The notes under the pieces are model-generated. The model made no database searches, was not told the origin of the DNA, and saw only the letters and a program-made list of their open reading frames with translations. A program made the translations under genes and the position numbers. 64,000 nucleotides of DNA from Opitutia bacterium UBA4506 (GTDB taxonomy: Bacteria; Verrucomicrobiota; Verrucomicrobiia; Opitutales; Puniceicoccaceae). The stretch is taken from NCBI GenBank assembly GCA_002388665.1, contig DGMY01000039.1, positions 1 to 64,000 of the forward strand. The letters are read 5' to 3'. Positions 36,835-45,447 of this stretch are shown piece after piece; the first letter of the stretch is position 1, and each line of letters begins with the position of its first letter.

Positions 36835-39030
36835 CTATCGCAAACGATCCAATTCATACGACTTCCCGTTCATCGCCTCACGGGCTTGCTGTCCCCAGAA
36901 CGGGGTAGGTTCATAGGTCCAGTCCAACAACATTCTGGGGCTCGCTTTGGGATGAAAACACCAGGCAGTCCAATTCAAGCGATACTCTTGAATCAAGCCA
37001 AGAATCGACGGAACCCAAGTCTCCCAGTCTTCCTGAATCTCTTCCGGCATGAAAGTCATCTTCCGGGCATCGGCCCCCACCTCTCCCAACAGAATGGGAT
37101 ACTCGGCGGCTGCCTCGAGAAAACTCTCGGTCCATCCCGATTTCCACGGATAGACATGCGACGCATACATGATTCCCCCTTCGCCGGGATCATCCAGAGC
37201 GTATCCATCGAGGATGCCACTCAGGTCATAGGCCCAATCCAGTCCTCCGGCCACAATTACGTTTTCGGCACCCGTCGACCGAACAGCTTCGACGAGACTC
37301 TGCATGCCAATCGACTCAAAGCCTTTTGCATTCTTCTTCCGCTCCTCTTCACTCAGAAACGCATCCTCATCGGCCGGTTTGGACTTCTCTCCGACAAACC
37401 CACCGTTTCTCCAGACTTCCCAAGAGGTGCCGTGGGGTTCATTCAGGATATCAAACAATACCGCCGGGTGGTTCTTAAATTTCCCAGCAGCCTCAACCCA
37501 GAAGTCCGCATGAATCGGCTTGGGCGCGCGGTAGCGGTGAAGGTCCAATACCGTGTAGGCACCTCGATTCGCAGCCATCGTGATCGCATCATGGATCAGC
37601 TGCTGATAAGCCTCTCCTCCAGAACCAAACCAGTACTCTTCTTTGACCGGCAATCGAATGCAGTTCGCACCCCATTCATCAATCGCCACCTGAATTGATT
37701 TCAAGACGTTCTCTCCGGCAGGATTCCACTCCATACTCGCGACATTCACCCCCTGGAGCCAAACCTCTTCTCCCTCTGAGTTTCGCAAGCGATTTCCATC
37801 CACCTGGATCGGCAAAGGCCATTGATCTGTCAGCGCCTCTTCGGGATCCGCGTTCAAGCGGGCTTTCTCCGCTGCCCTCTTTTCCTGCTTGGCCAGGAGT
37901 GGTCCCGCTTCGATCGGAACCAAACGAACGTTATCGAGATCCATCGTACCCGCCTTCACATTGAAGAGTGCTGGCATGATCTCTATCGAAACCGCGCCCT
38001 CCGGAACAATCATTTTCCGCGAACGACTTCGCCACCCATCGGTCGATTTTTTCGCATAGGGGTCGCCTCCGCCCCGCAGCTTTTTCCCGTTCGCGTCCAG
38101 GAACTTGATCATAATCCGCGCGTCATGCCAGGGCTCCGCACCCTTCTTCAACCCGGTCAATCGCCAGTCCCATTGGAGTTCCAGCGCCTCAACATTCTCC
38201 GGCAAATCGATCTTTCTGTAGTACAGAACGACTTCTTCGGGGCCCGAAGAACGGAGGCGCAAGAAGTGATTCCCGTCCTCTTGAGCAAACGAAAGCCCAC
38301 CTTTAGCGGTTCCCCAACCATCGGGCCTGCCGTCCTGGTTCCCATCCGTTTCGAGGTTTCCGTTTCCGATTAGGGTCCCCCTCGCTTCCAGGACGGCACT
38401 CGCTTTCGCCTGGCGCTTTTCCAATTCAGCCTGCTGCTTCAGTTTCCGCTGATGCGCCGGATCATCCTCCGGTGCCAGGGCCTCAATCGCGGTAAAAGTA
38501 ACGTTGTCGAGGTCGAAGGTGCCCGACTCTACGTTGAAAAGACAGGGCATAAATTTGATCACCCTCGTTCCAGGGGGAACCGAAAACTTCTCGCTCCTTT
38601 CCTCCCATCCATCTGTGTTTTTACTCCGTCGCCAAGTCGGCCCTTTGCCGATCTTCACTCGATCTACGTCCAAAAACTCCATCATGATTCGTGCGTCAAA
38701 CCAACTCTTCGCGCCCTTCTTCAGGTTCGACACTCGCTGGTCCCACGAGAACTCAATCGCTTCGGTGCCCTCGGGGACCTCGATCTCGCGATAAAGCATC
38801 ACCATTTCGCCCGGAGTTTGATTCTTCATCCGCAAGAAAGTTCGCCCGTCTTCTTCTTCCCAACTGGCTCCGTCCGGTCGGGGCCAGTTCTCCGGCCATT
38901 CCACCGCTCCCCCCACTCGCTCAAAATCAGAAGAATCGAAAGGAGCGCGATCCTGGGCTTTGGCAATTTGCCCTCCACTGAGGAGTAGAAATACCATGAA
39001 TAAGAGTAAGTTTGTAGCAGATTGAGACAT
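36835..39030 (-). CDS. Secreted GH5 enzyme with two tandem binding-like modules
   Basis: Protein of 731 residues. A signal peptide covers ~1-25. Two related beta-sandwich modules follow (35-183 and 218-372), each with FDARIMMEFLD or HDARIMIKFLD and ending in GT.DLDNV. A Lys/Glu-rich helical linker (190-215) separates them, and a second (~375-400) precedes the catalytic domain. The GH5 barrel spans ~403-731, with the acid/base Glu531 in DILNEPHGTSWEVW and the nucleophile Glu650 in ILLGEVGAD. It is the first gene of the five-gene operon and has a palindrome 171 bp upstream. The substrate is likely a beta-glucan or mannan. One module more than its paralogue at 30.8 kb. Confidence 0.93.
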   Translation of the reverse strand: MSQSATNLLLFMVFLLLSGGQIAKAQDRAPFDSSDFERVGGAVEWPENWPRPDGASWEEEDGRTFLRMKNQTPGEMVMLYREIEVPEGTEAIEFSWDQRVSNLKKGAKSWFDARIMMEFLDVDRVKIGKGPTWRRSKNTDGWEERSEKFSVPPGTRVIKFMPCLFNVESGTFDLDNVTFTAIEALAPEDDPAHQRKLKQQAELEKRQAKASAVLEARGTLIGNGNLETDGNQDGRPDGWGTAKGGLSFAQEDGNHFLRLRSSGPEEVVLYYRKIDLPENVEALELQWDWRLTGLKKGAEPWHDARIMIKFLDANGKKLRGGGDPYAKKSTDGWRSRSRKMIVPEGAVSIEIMPALFNVKAGTMDLDNVRLVPIEAGPLLAKQEKRAAEKARLNADPEEALTDQWPLPIQVDGNRLRNSEGEEVWLQGVNVASMEWNPAGENVLKSIQVAIDEWGANCIRLPVKEEYWFGSGGEAYQQLIHDAITMAANRGAYTVLDLHRYRAPKPIHADFWVEAAGKFKNHPAVLFDILNEPHGTSWEVWRNGGFVGEKSKPADEDAFLSEEERKKNAKGFESIGMQSLVEAVRSTGAENVIVAGGLDWAYDLSGILDGYALDDPGEGGIMYASHVYPWKSGWTESFLEAAAEYPILLGEVGADARKMTFMPEEIQEDWETWVPSILGLIQEYRLNWTAWCFHPKASPRMLLDWTYEPTPFWGQQAREAMNGKSYELDRLR

Positions 39031-39847
39031 ACAATGGGGATGTTAAAGGATATCCGCACCCAGAGGGTTGATGCTGAGAAAATACCGCGAGAATTCGAAC
39101 GCGATCCAGTGGATTTACCTCGGCTCGATATTTGGGGTTGGAGTGTTTCGAGAGAACAACCGTAACCATGCACCTACTCCCGGGAATGACAAGAAACCGA
39201 CTCCGCAATAGATTGCGTAATTCTGGGATACTTGTTTTCTCAATCAATAAACCACCTCATCACCGTTGGAGAGGGTGAGCGATGGGTTGGTGAGCGGCTG
39301 CCAGGAGTTGTAGGGATCCCTGTGAATGGAAGCGCAAACGGAGATCAACGACGAATGGATACCCAAGTTAATTCAGCCGCCCCATCATTCAGGACACCGT
39401 ACCGAGTGCCCTCGCCCGGCATGAGTAACTCCAGTTTTGAGAGGGGTCGTACGAAAGAAGGATGGCGCAGCCCCTTGCATGATTTTGATAAATCGAAAAG
39501 AAAAGGAGCATGCAATTTCGCTCCGTTCCAGATCCATCGGTGATTGGAGGAAACGAGCCAACTCTCCTGCGATCATCGCCAGTTTCACCTTCGTTCGATC
39601 TGTCGAATCCGTATCGACTGGACGGCGCCTGCCGGTCGGATCTTCTCTTTACGGACCGCAAAATAGAATTCCCGGGAACCCACTACTCCCACTCCTCGAA
39701 CGGGCCGATCCCTTCGGAATCCAGAGGAAGGAAAATAAATAAACGCCGGGGAGAAACTTTTATATCACCACCGCGGCCAATCGAACTCGCCGTGGAGAAC
39801 GAGTGATAGAAGAAAACACCAATAGAAACCCAAAAACCACTAGATCA
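39031..39847. other. Long intergenic region upstream of the GH5 operon
   Basis: About 817 bp between divergent genes with no credible protein-coding frame. It contains the operator-like 16-mer at 39202-39217, and an inverted repeat TTGCATG ... CATGCAA near 39475-39515. AT-rich stretches lie at 39720-39850 and 39180-39245. It presumably holds the promoters of the GH5 operon and the DUF892 gene. A small RNA cannot be excluded. Confidence 0.5.
39202..39217. promoter_or_regulatory. Candidate LacI operator upstream of the GH5 operon
   Basis: TCCGCAATAGATTGCG, identical to 22497-22512, with the palindrome CGCAAT-AG-ATTGCG. It lies 171 bp upstream of the first gene of the GH5/pilin-like operon. Confidence 0.6.
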
Positions 39848-40363
39848 ATGACAGCTACAATGACCAACCTAACCGATCTACTGATTCACGAAATCCGAGA
39901 TCTCTACTCCGCGGAAACTCAGCTGATCGATGCTCTCCCCAAGATGGCGGAATCGGCCCAAAGCCCGGACCTTAAAGAAGCTTTTGAGAGTCACCTCGCG
40001 GAAACCAAAGACCACGTATCCCGACTCGTCGACGCAGCCGGAAAGCTCGATGCCGAGCCATTCGGAGAAACCTGCGATGCGATGAAGGGACTGATCGAAG
40101 AAGGTGAAGAAACCATTGGACTCAACGCCAGCCCCGACGTGAAGGACGCTGCACTCATCGCGGCAGCTCAACGAGTGGAGCATTACGAAATGGCGGGCTA
40201 TGGATCGGCCGCTTGCTTTGCCAACTGCGCGGGTCACAGCGAAGTTGAGGATCTCCTGAATGAAACTCTGAGTGAGGAAAAGGAGGCCGATTCGAAGCTG
40301 ACCCACATCGCCAGAGGGAAGAAGTCTGAAACCGGCGTTAACCAAGAAGCTACGTCTTCCTAA
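39848..40363 (+). CDS. DUF892 (YciE/YciF-type) ferritin-like protein
   Basis: Protein of 171 residues with a four-helix ferritin-like fold. It has the DUF892 start (LTDLLIHEIRDLYSAETQLI) and conserved acidic/His residues (HLAETKDH, RVEHYEMAGYG, EEKEADSKL) that form a likely di-metal site. These proteins are stress-induced and their reaction is unknown. The start at 39848 is preferred to the longer frame at 39803; 39860 is also possible. It opens a small cluster of stress-type genes. A hairpin follows its stop codon. Confidence 0.88.
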   Translation: MTATMTNLTDLLIHEIRDLYSAETQLIDALPKMAESAQSPDLKEAFESHLAETKDHVSRLVDAAGKLDAEPFGETCDAMKGLIEEGEETIGLNASPDVKDAALIAAAQRVEHYEMAGYGSAACFANCAGHSEVEDLLNETLSEEKEADSKLTHIARGKKSETGVNQEATSS

Positions 40364-40376
40364 CCGACCGTCGAGA

Positions 40377-40404
40377 GGGAGGGACGTTCCAAAGCGTCCC
40401 TCCC
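40377..40404 (+). terminator. Hairpin after DUF892 gene
   Basis: GGGAGGGACG pairs with CGTCCCTCCC around the 8-base loop TTCCAAAG. A strong 10-bp GC stem starts 13 bases after the stop codon. The following sequence is CTCCTTTG rather than a clean T run, so it may be a terminator or a transcript-stabilising hairpin. Confidence 0.55.
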
Positions 40405-40450
40405 CTCCTTTGCCTCAAGTACTGTTCAACAATCAACAAAAGGCTCTGAA

Positions 40451-40678
40451 ATGTACGGATATATTTTTGCGATCCTCGGTGGGGTCATAATTCTACTTCT
40501 CATGGTACTCCTTTTCACCGGAGGAATGTTTGGCCGCAGCAAAGAGAATCGGGATAAAACTAGCGGGACCTCCTATCAGAACCCGCAAGCTGAAGGGGCC
40601 GAAGTGTCAAAGCCAAGAGTGGATCCAGCTGAGACTCCGCCAAATTCGAAATCAACCCCTACTCAGCCCCCAAAATGA
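40451..40678 (+). CDS. Small single-pass membrane protein
   Basis: A 75-residue protein. Residues ~4-26 form a hydrophobic helix (YIFAILGGVIILLLMVLLF). The rest is hydrophilic, rich in Pro, Ser and Thr, and probably disordered. No family is recognised. It lies 87 bp after the DUF892 gene in the same direction. AAAGG lies about 10 bases before the ATG. Coding status is likely but not certain because the protein is short. Confidence 0.55.
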   Translation: MYGYIFAILGGVIILLLMVLLFTGGMFGRSKENRDKTSGTSYQNPQAEGAEVSKPRVDPAETPPNSKSTPTQPPK

Positions 40679-40727
40679 TTTTCAGTGACGAAACGCAACG
40701 GCACTGACTAAGGCAATGAAAAGAGAT

Positions 40728-40792
40728 CCAATGGGCACCGCCCATTGGCGAGAGACCAGGACTCCGGGCTGCTGGATGCAGACCCGGAGTCC
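40728..40792. terminator. Two adjacent hairpins between convergent genes
   Basis: Hairpin 1 is CCAATGGGC-ACC-GCCCATTGG (40728-40748, perfect 9-bp stem, 3-base loop). Hairpin 2 is GGACTCCGGG with CCCGGAGTCC (40759-40792, perfect 10-bp stem, 14-base loop), followed by a pyrimidine-rich ACTTCTTT. They sit between the ends of the small membrane protein and ion channel genes and may end transcription from both sides. Confidence 0.5.
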
Positions 40793-40851
40793 ACTTCTTT
40801 ACAACCCGAGCGTTGCCACCAGCGAAGTTGGCGGGTGCGTCATTGCCTCGG

Positions 40852-41292
40852 CTACTCATCATCCTTCGAGGGAGTTCTCCCGAGGATGTTGTAGAAAAAG
40901 GTAGCTGACCAGGTGAGGATAATGATTCCGGTCAACGATTCCATGGCCGTCATAAAGCCAGCTTCACCCGACGGAACCTTGCTCAAGCCGAGCGTGGAAT
41001 AAGTGGTCGCCGAATGATAGAAGGCATCGAAAAACGAGAGGATCTGATCACCCCCGAATCCCGGCATCGACCAGCCTAAATAGCGAACACCGGCTAAGTA
41101 TCCCAACGCGAATACCACAATCTCCAATACATGGGAGAACACAATCATTAGCAGGAGCGAAAGGGACCGGAGAAAATGGGAATGGTCTGTCTCAGGGTTA
41201 GGGACAACGCCGAGAAGCAGTCCCAGAACCCAATAGTGAAAGGTGATGGCCCCTACTACTAGGCAGATTGTGATAAAAATTGATAGATACAT
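40852..41292 (-). CDS. Two-helix ion channel family protein
   Basis: Protein of 146 residues with about three hydrophobic segments (near 3-30, 42-68 and 112-136). The pore-like region FYHSATTYSTLGL between the last two resembles the potassium-channel P-loop (Ion_trans_2) but has TLGL instead of the canonical TVGYG. It could be a potassium or non-selective cation channel in the inner membrane. It is leftward and alone between hairpins and a Rho-N-like gene. The filter change makes the ion selectivity uncertain. Confidence 0.75.
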   Translation of the reverse strand: MYLSIFITICLVVGAITFHYWVLGLLLGVVPNPETDHSHFLRSLSLLLMIVFSHVLEIVVFALGYLAGVRYLGWSMPGFGGDQILSFFDAFYHSATTYSTLGLSKVPSGEAGFMTAMESLTGIIILTWSATFFYNILGRTPSKDDE

Positions 41293-41447
41293 GGAAGGTG
41301 AGGGATGTGACGGAGAACGGCAGACTCTTTCGCCTTACCGAATTGGGCGGCTACATCGGTTGGCGATGGAAGAACCTCGCCACGACAACCGCTCGCCTGA
41401 GACGGATCGGTGTCCATCGACTGCATACCGGAGCCGCAAAAATCCGT

Positions 41448-41699
41448 TTAGTGGTTTCGGAGAGCCTGGATCAGTTCTTCCTTTTTCATGTTCGAGCGGC
41501 CTTCGATGCCTACTTCGGACGCTTGCTCCCTCAATTCGGAAACTGTCCAGTCCTCGTAGGCCGAGTGCTTGCCCCCTCGTTTCGAGGCACTTTTACCGCT
41601 ATTCGCGATTCGGGCCGACTTCTCCTTGCTCATGCCCTTTTCCCGTAGCTCTTCATATTGTTTATCGTTCTTTATCTGGGGTCCGTGATTCGTAGTCAT
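41448..41699 (-). CDS. Rho N-terminal-like small protein (DUF7218-type)
   Basis: An 83-residue protein. The N-terminal half (KNDKQYEELREKGMSKEKSA) matches a short stress-associated motif I associate with DUF7218. The C-terminal half (WTVSELREQASEVGIEGRS) resembles the SAP-like Rho N-terminal domain, which binds nucleic acid. The start at 41699 has AAAGGA upstream, while the longer frame to 41831 has no support. It probably binds DNA or RNA under stress; exact role unknown. Confidence 0.7.
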   Translation of the reverse strand: MTTNHGPQIKNDKQYEELREKGMSKEKSARIANSGKSASKRGGKHSAYEDWTVSELREQASEVGIEGRSNMKKEELIQALRNH

Positions 41700-41839
41700 A
41701 CTAATTCCTTTCAGTTTTTGTTTATACAGTTCCGGTGCCATACGGCTTGTCGCAGGCTGGGTCAGTTCCGCTCTCGGCAACGATGGAGCAAATCGGTTAC
41801 AACACCGAAGTTTCACCAAACGGGAAACCAACCGAACCC

Positions 41840-42739
41840 CTACATTTGTTGACGTCCTCCGGTGATCGGATAGACCTCGCCGCTAACGTATCTCGCTTCG
41901 GGCGAGGCAAGAAATACGTAGACGGAAGCAATCTCAATTGGCTGTGCTGGACGACCGAGCAAGGTATTGCTCCCAAAGTTCTCGACCTTCGAAGCGGGCA
42001 TGGTCGCAGGAATCAAAGGAGTCCACACGGGACCTGGCGCCACAGCGTTGACTCGCACCCCTCGATCGGCCGCAAAGACCGCCAAAGATTTCGTCATGTT
42101 GGCAATGGCCGCCTTTGAAGCCGCATAGGGCAATAGATACGCAGACGGGTCAAAAGCCTGGATTGAGCTGGTATTGATGATACAACCACCACTCTCCATC
42201 CGATCGAGAGCGAATCGAGAGAGATAGAAAGTCCCAAACACATTCGTTTGAAACGTCGCCTCAAACTCTTCGACCTCGATCTCATTCAAGTCCTGATAGG
42301 TCTTCTGGAAACCCGCGTTGTTTACTAGAATATCCAAACGGCCCAGGTCCCGAATGACCTGCTCGATTACCTCCTGGCAATCTTCCTTATTGCTCTGATC
42401 CAACTGGTAGATCCGGTGCCGGGTTCCTTCATGATCACACAACAGATCTGCCGTCGTTCGCGCATCGCTCTCATGCTGATGGTAGGTGAAGGCCACGTCG
42501 GCACCTTCCCGTGCGTAGGCCAGAGAAATGGCACGACCGATACCACTATCCCCCCCCACGACCAAGGCCACGCAACCCTTCAACCTGCCCCTGCCCATGT
42601 AACTCTTCTCTCCATGGTCCGGGGCGGGTTCGAGCGAATCCGTTGACTCAACCGCGCCCTTCTCCCGTTGGGCGGAAAAGGGTGGCCTGGGTCCGGCATC
42701 AACCGGATTGAGACGATGAGGTGTGTTGTCTTCTTTCAT
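41840..42739 (-). CDS. General-stress-type short-chain dehydrogenase
   Basis: SDR of 299 residues. Residues 1-50 form a Pro-rich extension. The cofactor loop is GGDSGIG at ~62-68, the structural motif is NNAG, the catalytic Ser lies in NTSSIQAF, and the active pair is in YAASK. It resembles the YdaD/YhdF-type general stress SDRs with this N-terminal extension. The cofactor is probably NAD(P). It sits in a cluster with DUF892, ion channel and Rho-N-like genes, which supports a stress role. The substrate is unknown. Confidence 0.88.
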   Translation of the reverse strand: MKEDNTPHRLNPVDAGPRPPFSAQREKGAVESTDSLEPAPDHGEKSYMGRGRLKGCVALVVGGDSGIGRAISLAYAREGADVAFTYHQHESDARTTADLLCDHEGTRHRIYQLDQSNKEDCQEVIEQVIRDLGRLDILVNNAGFQKTYQDLNEIEVEEFEATFQTNVFGTFYLSRFALDRMESGGCIINTSSIQAFDPSAYLLPYAASKAAIANMTKSLAVFAADRGVRVNAVAPGPVWTPLIPATMPASKVENFGSNTLLGRPAQPIEIASVYVFLASPEARYVSGEVYPITGGRQQM

Positions 42740-42820
42740 AATGAATCTATTGTTTGAGGGTTTCGGATTATTATTTTCGTAGTTCTAATTTCACTACTTT
42801 AGAAGAACCACAGGACACTC

Positions 42821-44206
42821 CTATTTTGCGGCAAAACGGAACGCCAAGCATAGCCAGATTGATAGAATTGCTCCAGTGACTGCGAGAGCGATCCCCGCAC
42901 CCCAGGTTGCGACAATTGGCAGCGCAAAGGCAGTGACGAGTCCCCCTCCCATAAACGGCTCATAGAACGGTTGTTTTCCGGAATAGGCCTCGAGCGCGTC
43001 GGTTTGGCGCGCCGGATCCGTAATCGAGATGAGGAGGAGCCCGGAAGCTGTCGTAGCGGTTCCGCCACCAAAATCTCCTAGCCCGTATGGATGCCAAGGG
43101 GACGGATAGATCCGCTTCCCCAGCGTAAAGAGGACTGCCAGATTCCAGCCCAGACCGGCGGCACAGAGAACGACAATCGCGACCCAGTATTCACCAATCA
43201 CCGACAATTTCAAAGTAGCCAGTGCACTAAAGATGACCATGTCCAAAGCGAAGGCCGATATCAGATCGAGGACGGGCCGGTCGAAAAGCCGATCCCACCC
43301 CAGTCCTTGCAGTAAGAATTGCGTCCCGAATCCCACAAGAAGCACGACTGAGAACAAGGGAATGTATCCCGTCACTGCCTCTTGCGCTTCAATTCCTCGA
43401 ATCGACGATTCGAGAAAGACGATCCCTTTCAGAAAAAGCCAGCCGACTAGAATGACACTGGCGACCAGAGCCAGGTGCACGGTCAGGCGACCAGTCAATG
43501 GACTCAGTTCACTCTTCTTTTCATCCTTCTCGTTCTGGCGGTTACCGCCGGGAGACTGGTCCGTCTCCTGCCGCTCACGTTTGATTGATGAACGTCGATC
43601 TAGAATCGTTGCGAGGATCGGTCCGCCGATCGCACCGGCGACAATCCCGAAAGTCGCCACTGCGTAAGCGATCGTCACCCCACCTTCGAAACCGAGATCA
43701 GCAAAGGTCCCACTCAGTCCGGCTGCAGTTCCGTGTCCCCCCTGAAACCCCATCGCGATGACGGGTCCCGCAAGCTCTGAGAGGCCAAGAAATGGGCTGA
43801 GCACAAAGAGGACCAGTGCCAACCCGACGACGTACTGCCCCCATGCGAAAACGTGCCCCATGATGACCTGGCGATAGGACTTCTTCCATAGTGCGGCAAA
43901 TCCCGCCATCGGCTTACCGAGAAGCAGACAGGCAAAGACGACATTGATAAAAAGGGAAGGGAAACTTTGCAGGACCGAATACACCCGTTCCAGATCGGGA
44001 AAGACCTCTGGCAATGAAGGGCTTAAGACCTGAGGCCCCATCAATAAGGCGATCACACCCCCGAGGACCGATCCGGGCAGAAACACCTTCCGCAACAAGG
44101 GCAATCGCCCGCCCATCAACTCTCCCAGGAGGACCAAAAGTACCGCTATCCCCAGAGCTGAAACCATCGCGGGAATCATTTTTTCGACCATTTCTACAGT
44201 TTCCAT
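42821..44206 (-). CDS. gltS: Sodium/glutamate symporter
   Basis: A 461-residue membrane protein of the GltS family that imports glutamate with sodium. About ten hydrophobic segments are visible in two inverted halves. Motifs include PLLRKVFLPGSVLGGVIALL early on, GFQGGHGTAAGLSG in the centre, and GDFGGGTATTASGLLLI near the end, matching the repeated GGHG and GGxT-type re-entrant loops of this family. The start at 44206 is preferred to 44251 because the extension lacks family similarity. It stands alone. Substrate assignment is by family and could extend to related acids. Confidence 0.85.
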   Translation of the reverse strand: METVEMVEKMIPAMVSALGIAVLLVLLGELMGGRLPLLRKVFLPGSVLGGVIALLMGPQVLSPSLPEVFPDLERVYSVLQSFPSLFINVVFACLLLGKPMAGFAALWKKSYRQVIMGHVFAWGQYVVGLALVLFVLSPFLGLSELAGPVIAMGFQGGHGTAAGLSGTFADLGFEGGVTIAYAVATFGIVAGAIGGPILATILDRRSSIKRERQETDQSPGGNRQNEKDEKKSELSPLTGRLTVHLALVASVILVGWLFLKGIVFLESSIRGIEAQEAVTGYIPLFSVVLLVGFGTQFLLQGLGWDRLFDRPVLDLISAFALDMVIFSALATLKLSVIGEYWVAIVVLCAAGLGWNLAVLFTLGKRIYPSPWHPYGLGDFGGGTATTASGLLLISITDPARQTDALEAYSGKQPFYEPFMGGGLVTAFALPIVATWGAGIALAVTGAILSIWLCLAFRFAAK

Positions 44207-44616
44207 ATATTTGCCAACATGTATTTGGAAAATCCCTCCTCCTGGAGCCATCCTACCACCCGGGAGCAGCGGGAGCGGGATCTGATTTCTTTGATGGTTC
44301 CCTACCCTGAATCAGCCGCTTTACTTCGGAAACAGTTTATGGCTCCTACCAAAGTAGGAGAGATGCCCCCAAGGCGGAATACGAGATGGGGATTGGGGGC
44401 ACCCATGCTTTTGAGCTTGGGTTTCGGGTCGGCGGAACGGGTTGCGTCGCGGTACGAATCGACCGACGATTAGACCGGAACCAACCAGCCCCTCCGCGAC
44501 GCAGAAGCGCGAAGCGTGAACGCATCGGCTACTTGAGACGAGGGATCACCCACTCCTTCTCACGTTTGAATGAATTCTCCTTCGACAAGATGGATCGGAT
44601 TGATTCAAATTCGAGT

Positions 44617-45447
44617 ATGGCTGAAGCTAGAGTATCTGTACTTGGACTGGGAATTATTGGGTCGATTTGGTCGGGTCACTACGCGAGTGCGGGAGTTCTT
44701 GCGGGAACGTGGAACCGGACTCCGAAACCTGATTCACCCGCATGGTGTGAGACTGCTGAACTGGCAGCCGAGGCAGGGAGCATCATCCAGCTTTGCCTGT
44801 ACGATCCCGATTCGGTTGACGAAGTACTGGAACAGATCCACCCGGTATTGGCTCCTGGAAAAATTGTCGTCCAATCGTCAACGATCGATCCAATTCGAGC
44901 CGAGGAGTTCGCTCATCGAGTGCGTTCGACCGGAGCCCGATACGTCGAGGCCCCCTTTACTGGCAGTAAACCTGCGGCCGAGCAGCGACAAACCGTGTTT
45001 TTCCTCGGTGGGGAAGCGAGCGATCTGGAGAGCATCGAGCCGACTCTGGCACTTATTTCCCGCAAACAGTTTCAGTTTGAGACTCCGACGCAGGCGGCGA
45101 CCATCAAGCTGGCGATGAACCATCAGATCTCGGCGATCACCCAGTCACTTTGTGAGGGCGTTACCTGGGCCCGCATCGCAGGATTGGAAGATTCCCAATT
45201 TTTTGATGTGCTTCGCGAGAATGTCGCCTGGTCCGGACTGGCCGGCCTGAAAGAAAATAAGATTCGAGAAATGGATTTCTCCCCACAATTCAGCATCCGC
45301 AACATGGAAAAAGACATGCGACTGGCCTCCGAGAGTGCGCCCGTCCCTCTTCCCTCTCTAGCCCTGGTTCGCAGTCAACTCACCGAAGCCCTCGAATCGG
45401 GATACGGCGACGAGGACTTTGTCTCACTCCTGCGACTCCTCTCGTGA
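44617..45447 (+). CDS. 3-hydroxyisobutyrate dehydrogenase-like NAD(P)-binding protein
   Basis: Protein of 276 residues. The Rossmann motif VLGLGIIGSIW is at residues ~6-17, followed by the substrate loop APFTGSKPAAE (cf. the family's D.PVSGG) and the NAD-binding C-terminal helical domain with the catalytic Lys in KLAMNH. It reduces or oxidises a small beta-hydroxy acid. The ATG at 44617 is chosen because it starts at the first strand; an ATG at 44590 is possible. Its stop codon overlaps the GTG start of the next gene (GTGA), so it is translationally coupled to the helicase-nuclease operon, an odd partner functionally. Confidence 0.85.
   Translation: MAEARVSVLGLGIIGSIWSGHYASAGVLAGTWNRTPKPDSPAWCETAELAAEAGSIIQLCLYDPDSVDEVLEQIHPVLAPGKIVVQSSTIDPIRAEEFAHRVRSTGARYVEAPFTGSKPAAEQRQTVFFLGGEASDLESIEPTLALISRKQFQFETPTQAATIKLAMNHQISAITQSLCEGVTWARIAGLEDSQFFDVLRENVAWSGLAGLKENKIREMDFSPQFSIRNMEKDMRLASESAPVPLPSLALVRSQLTEALESGYGDEDFVSLLRLLS

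Noticed and set aside
30799..39030. Bacteroidota-style SusC/SusD polysaccharide locus
   Set aside because: No SusC-, SusD- or TonB-dependent receptor gene is seen among the glycoside hydrolase genes.
39437..39742. 101-aa frame in the long intergenic region
   Set aside because: Composition is not protein-like, no ribosome-binding site and no family; kept as noncoding.
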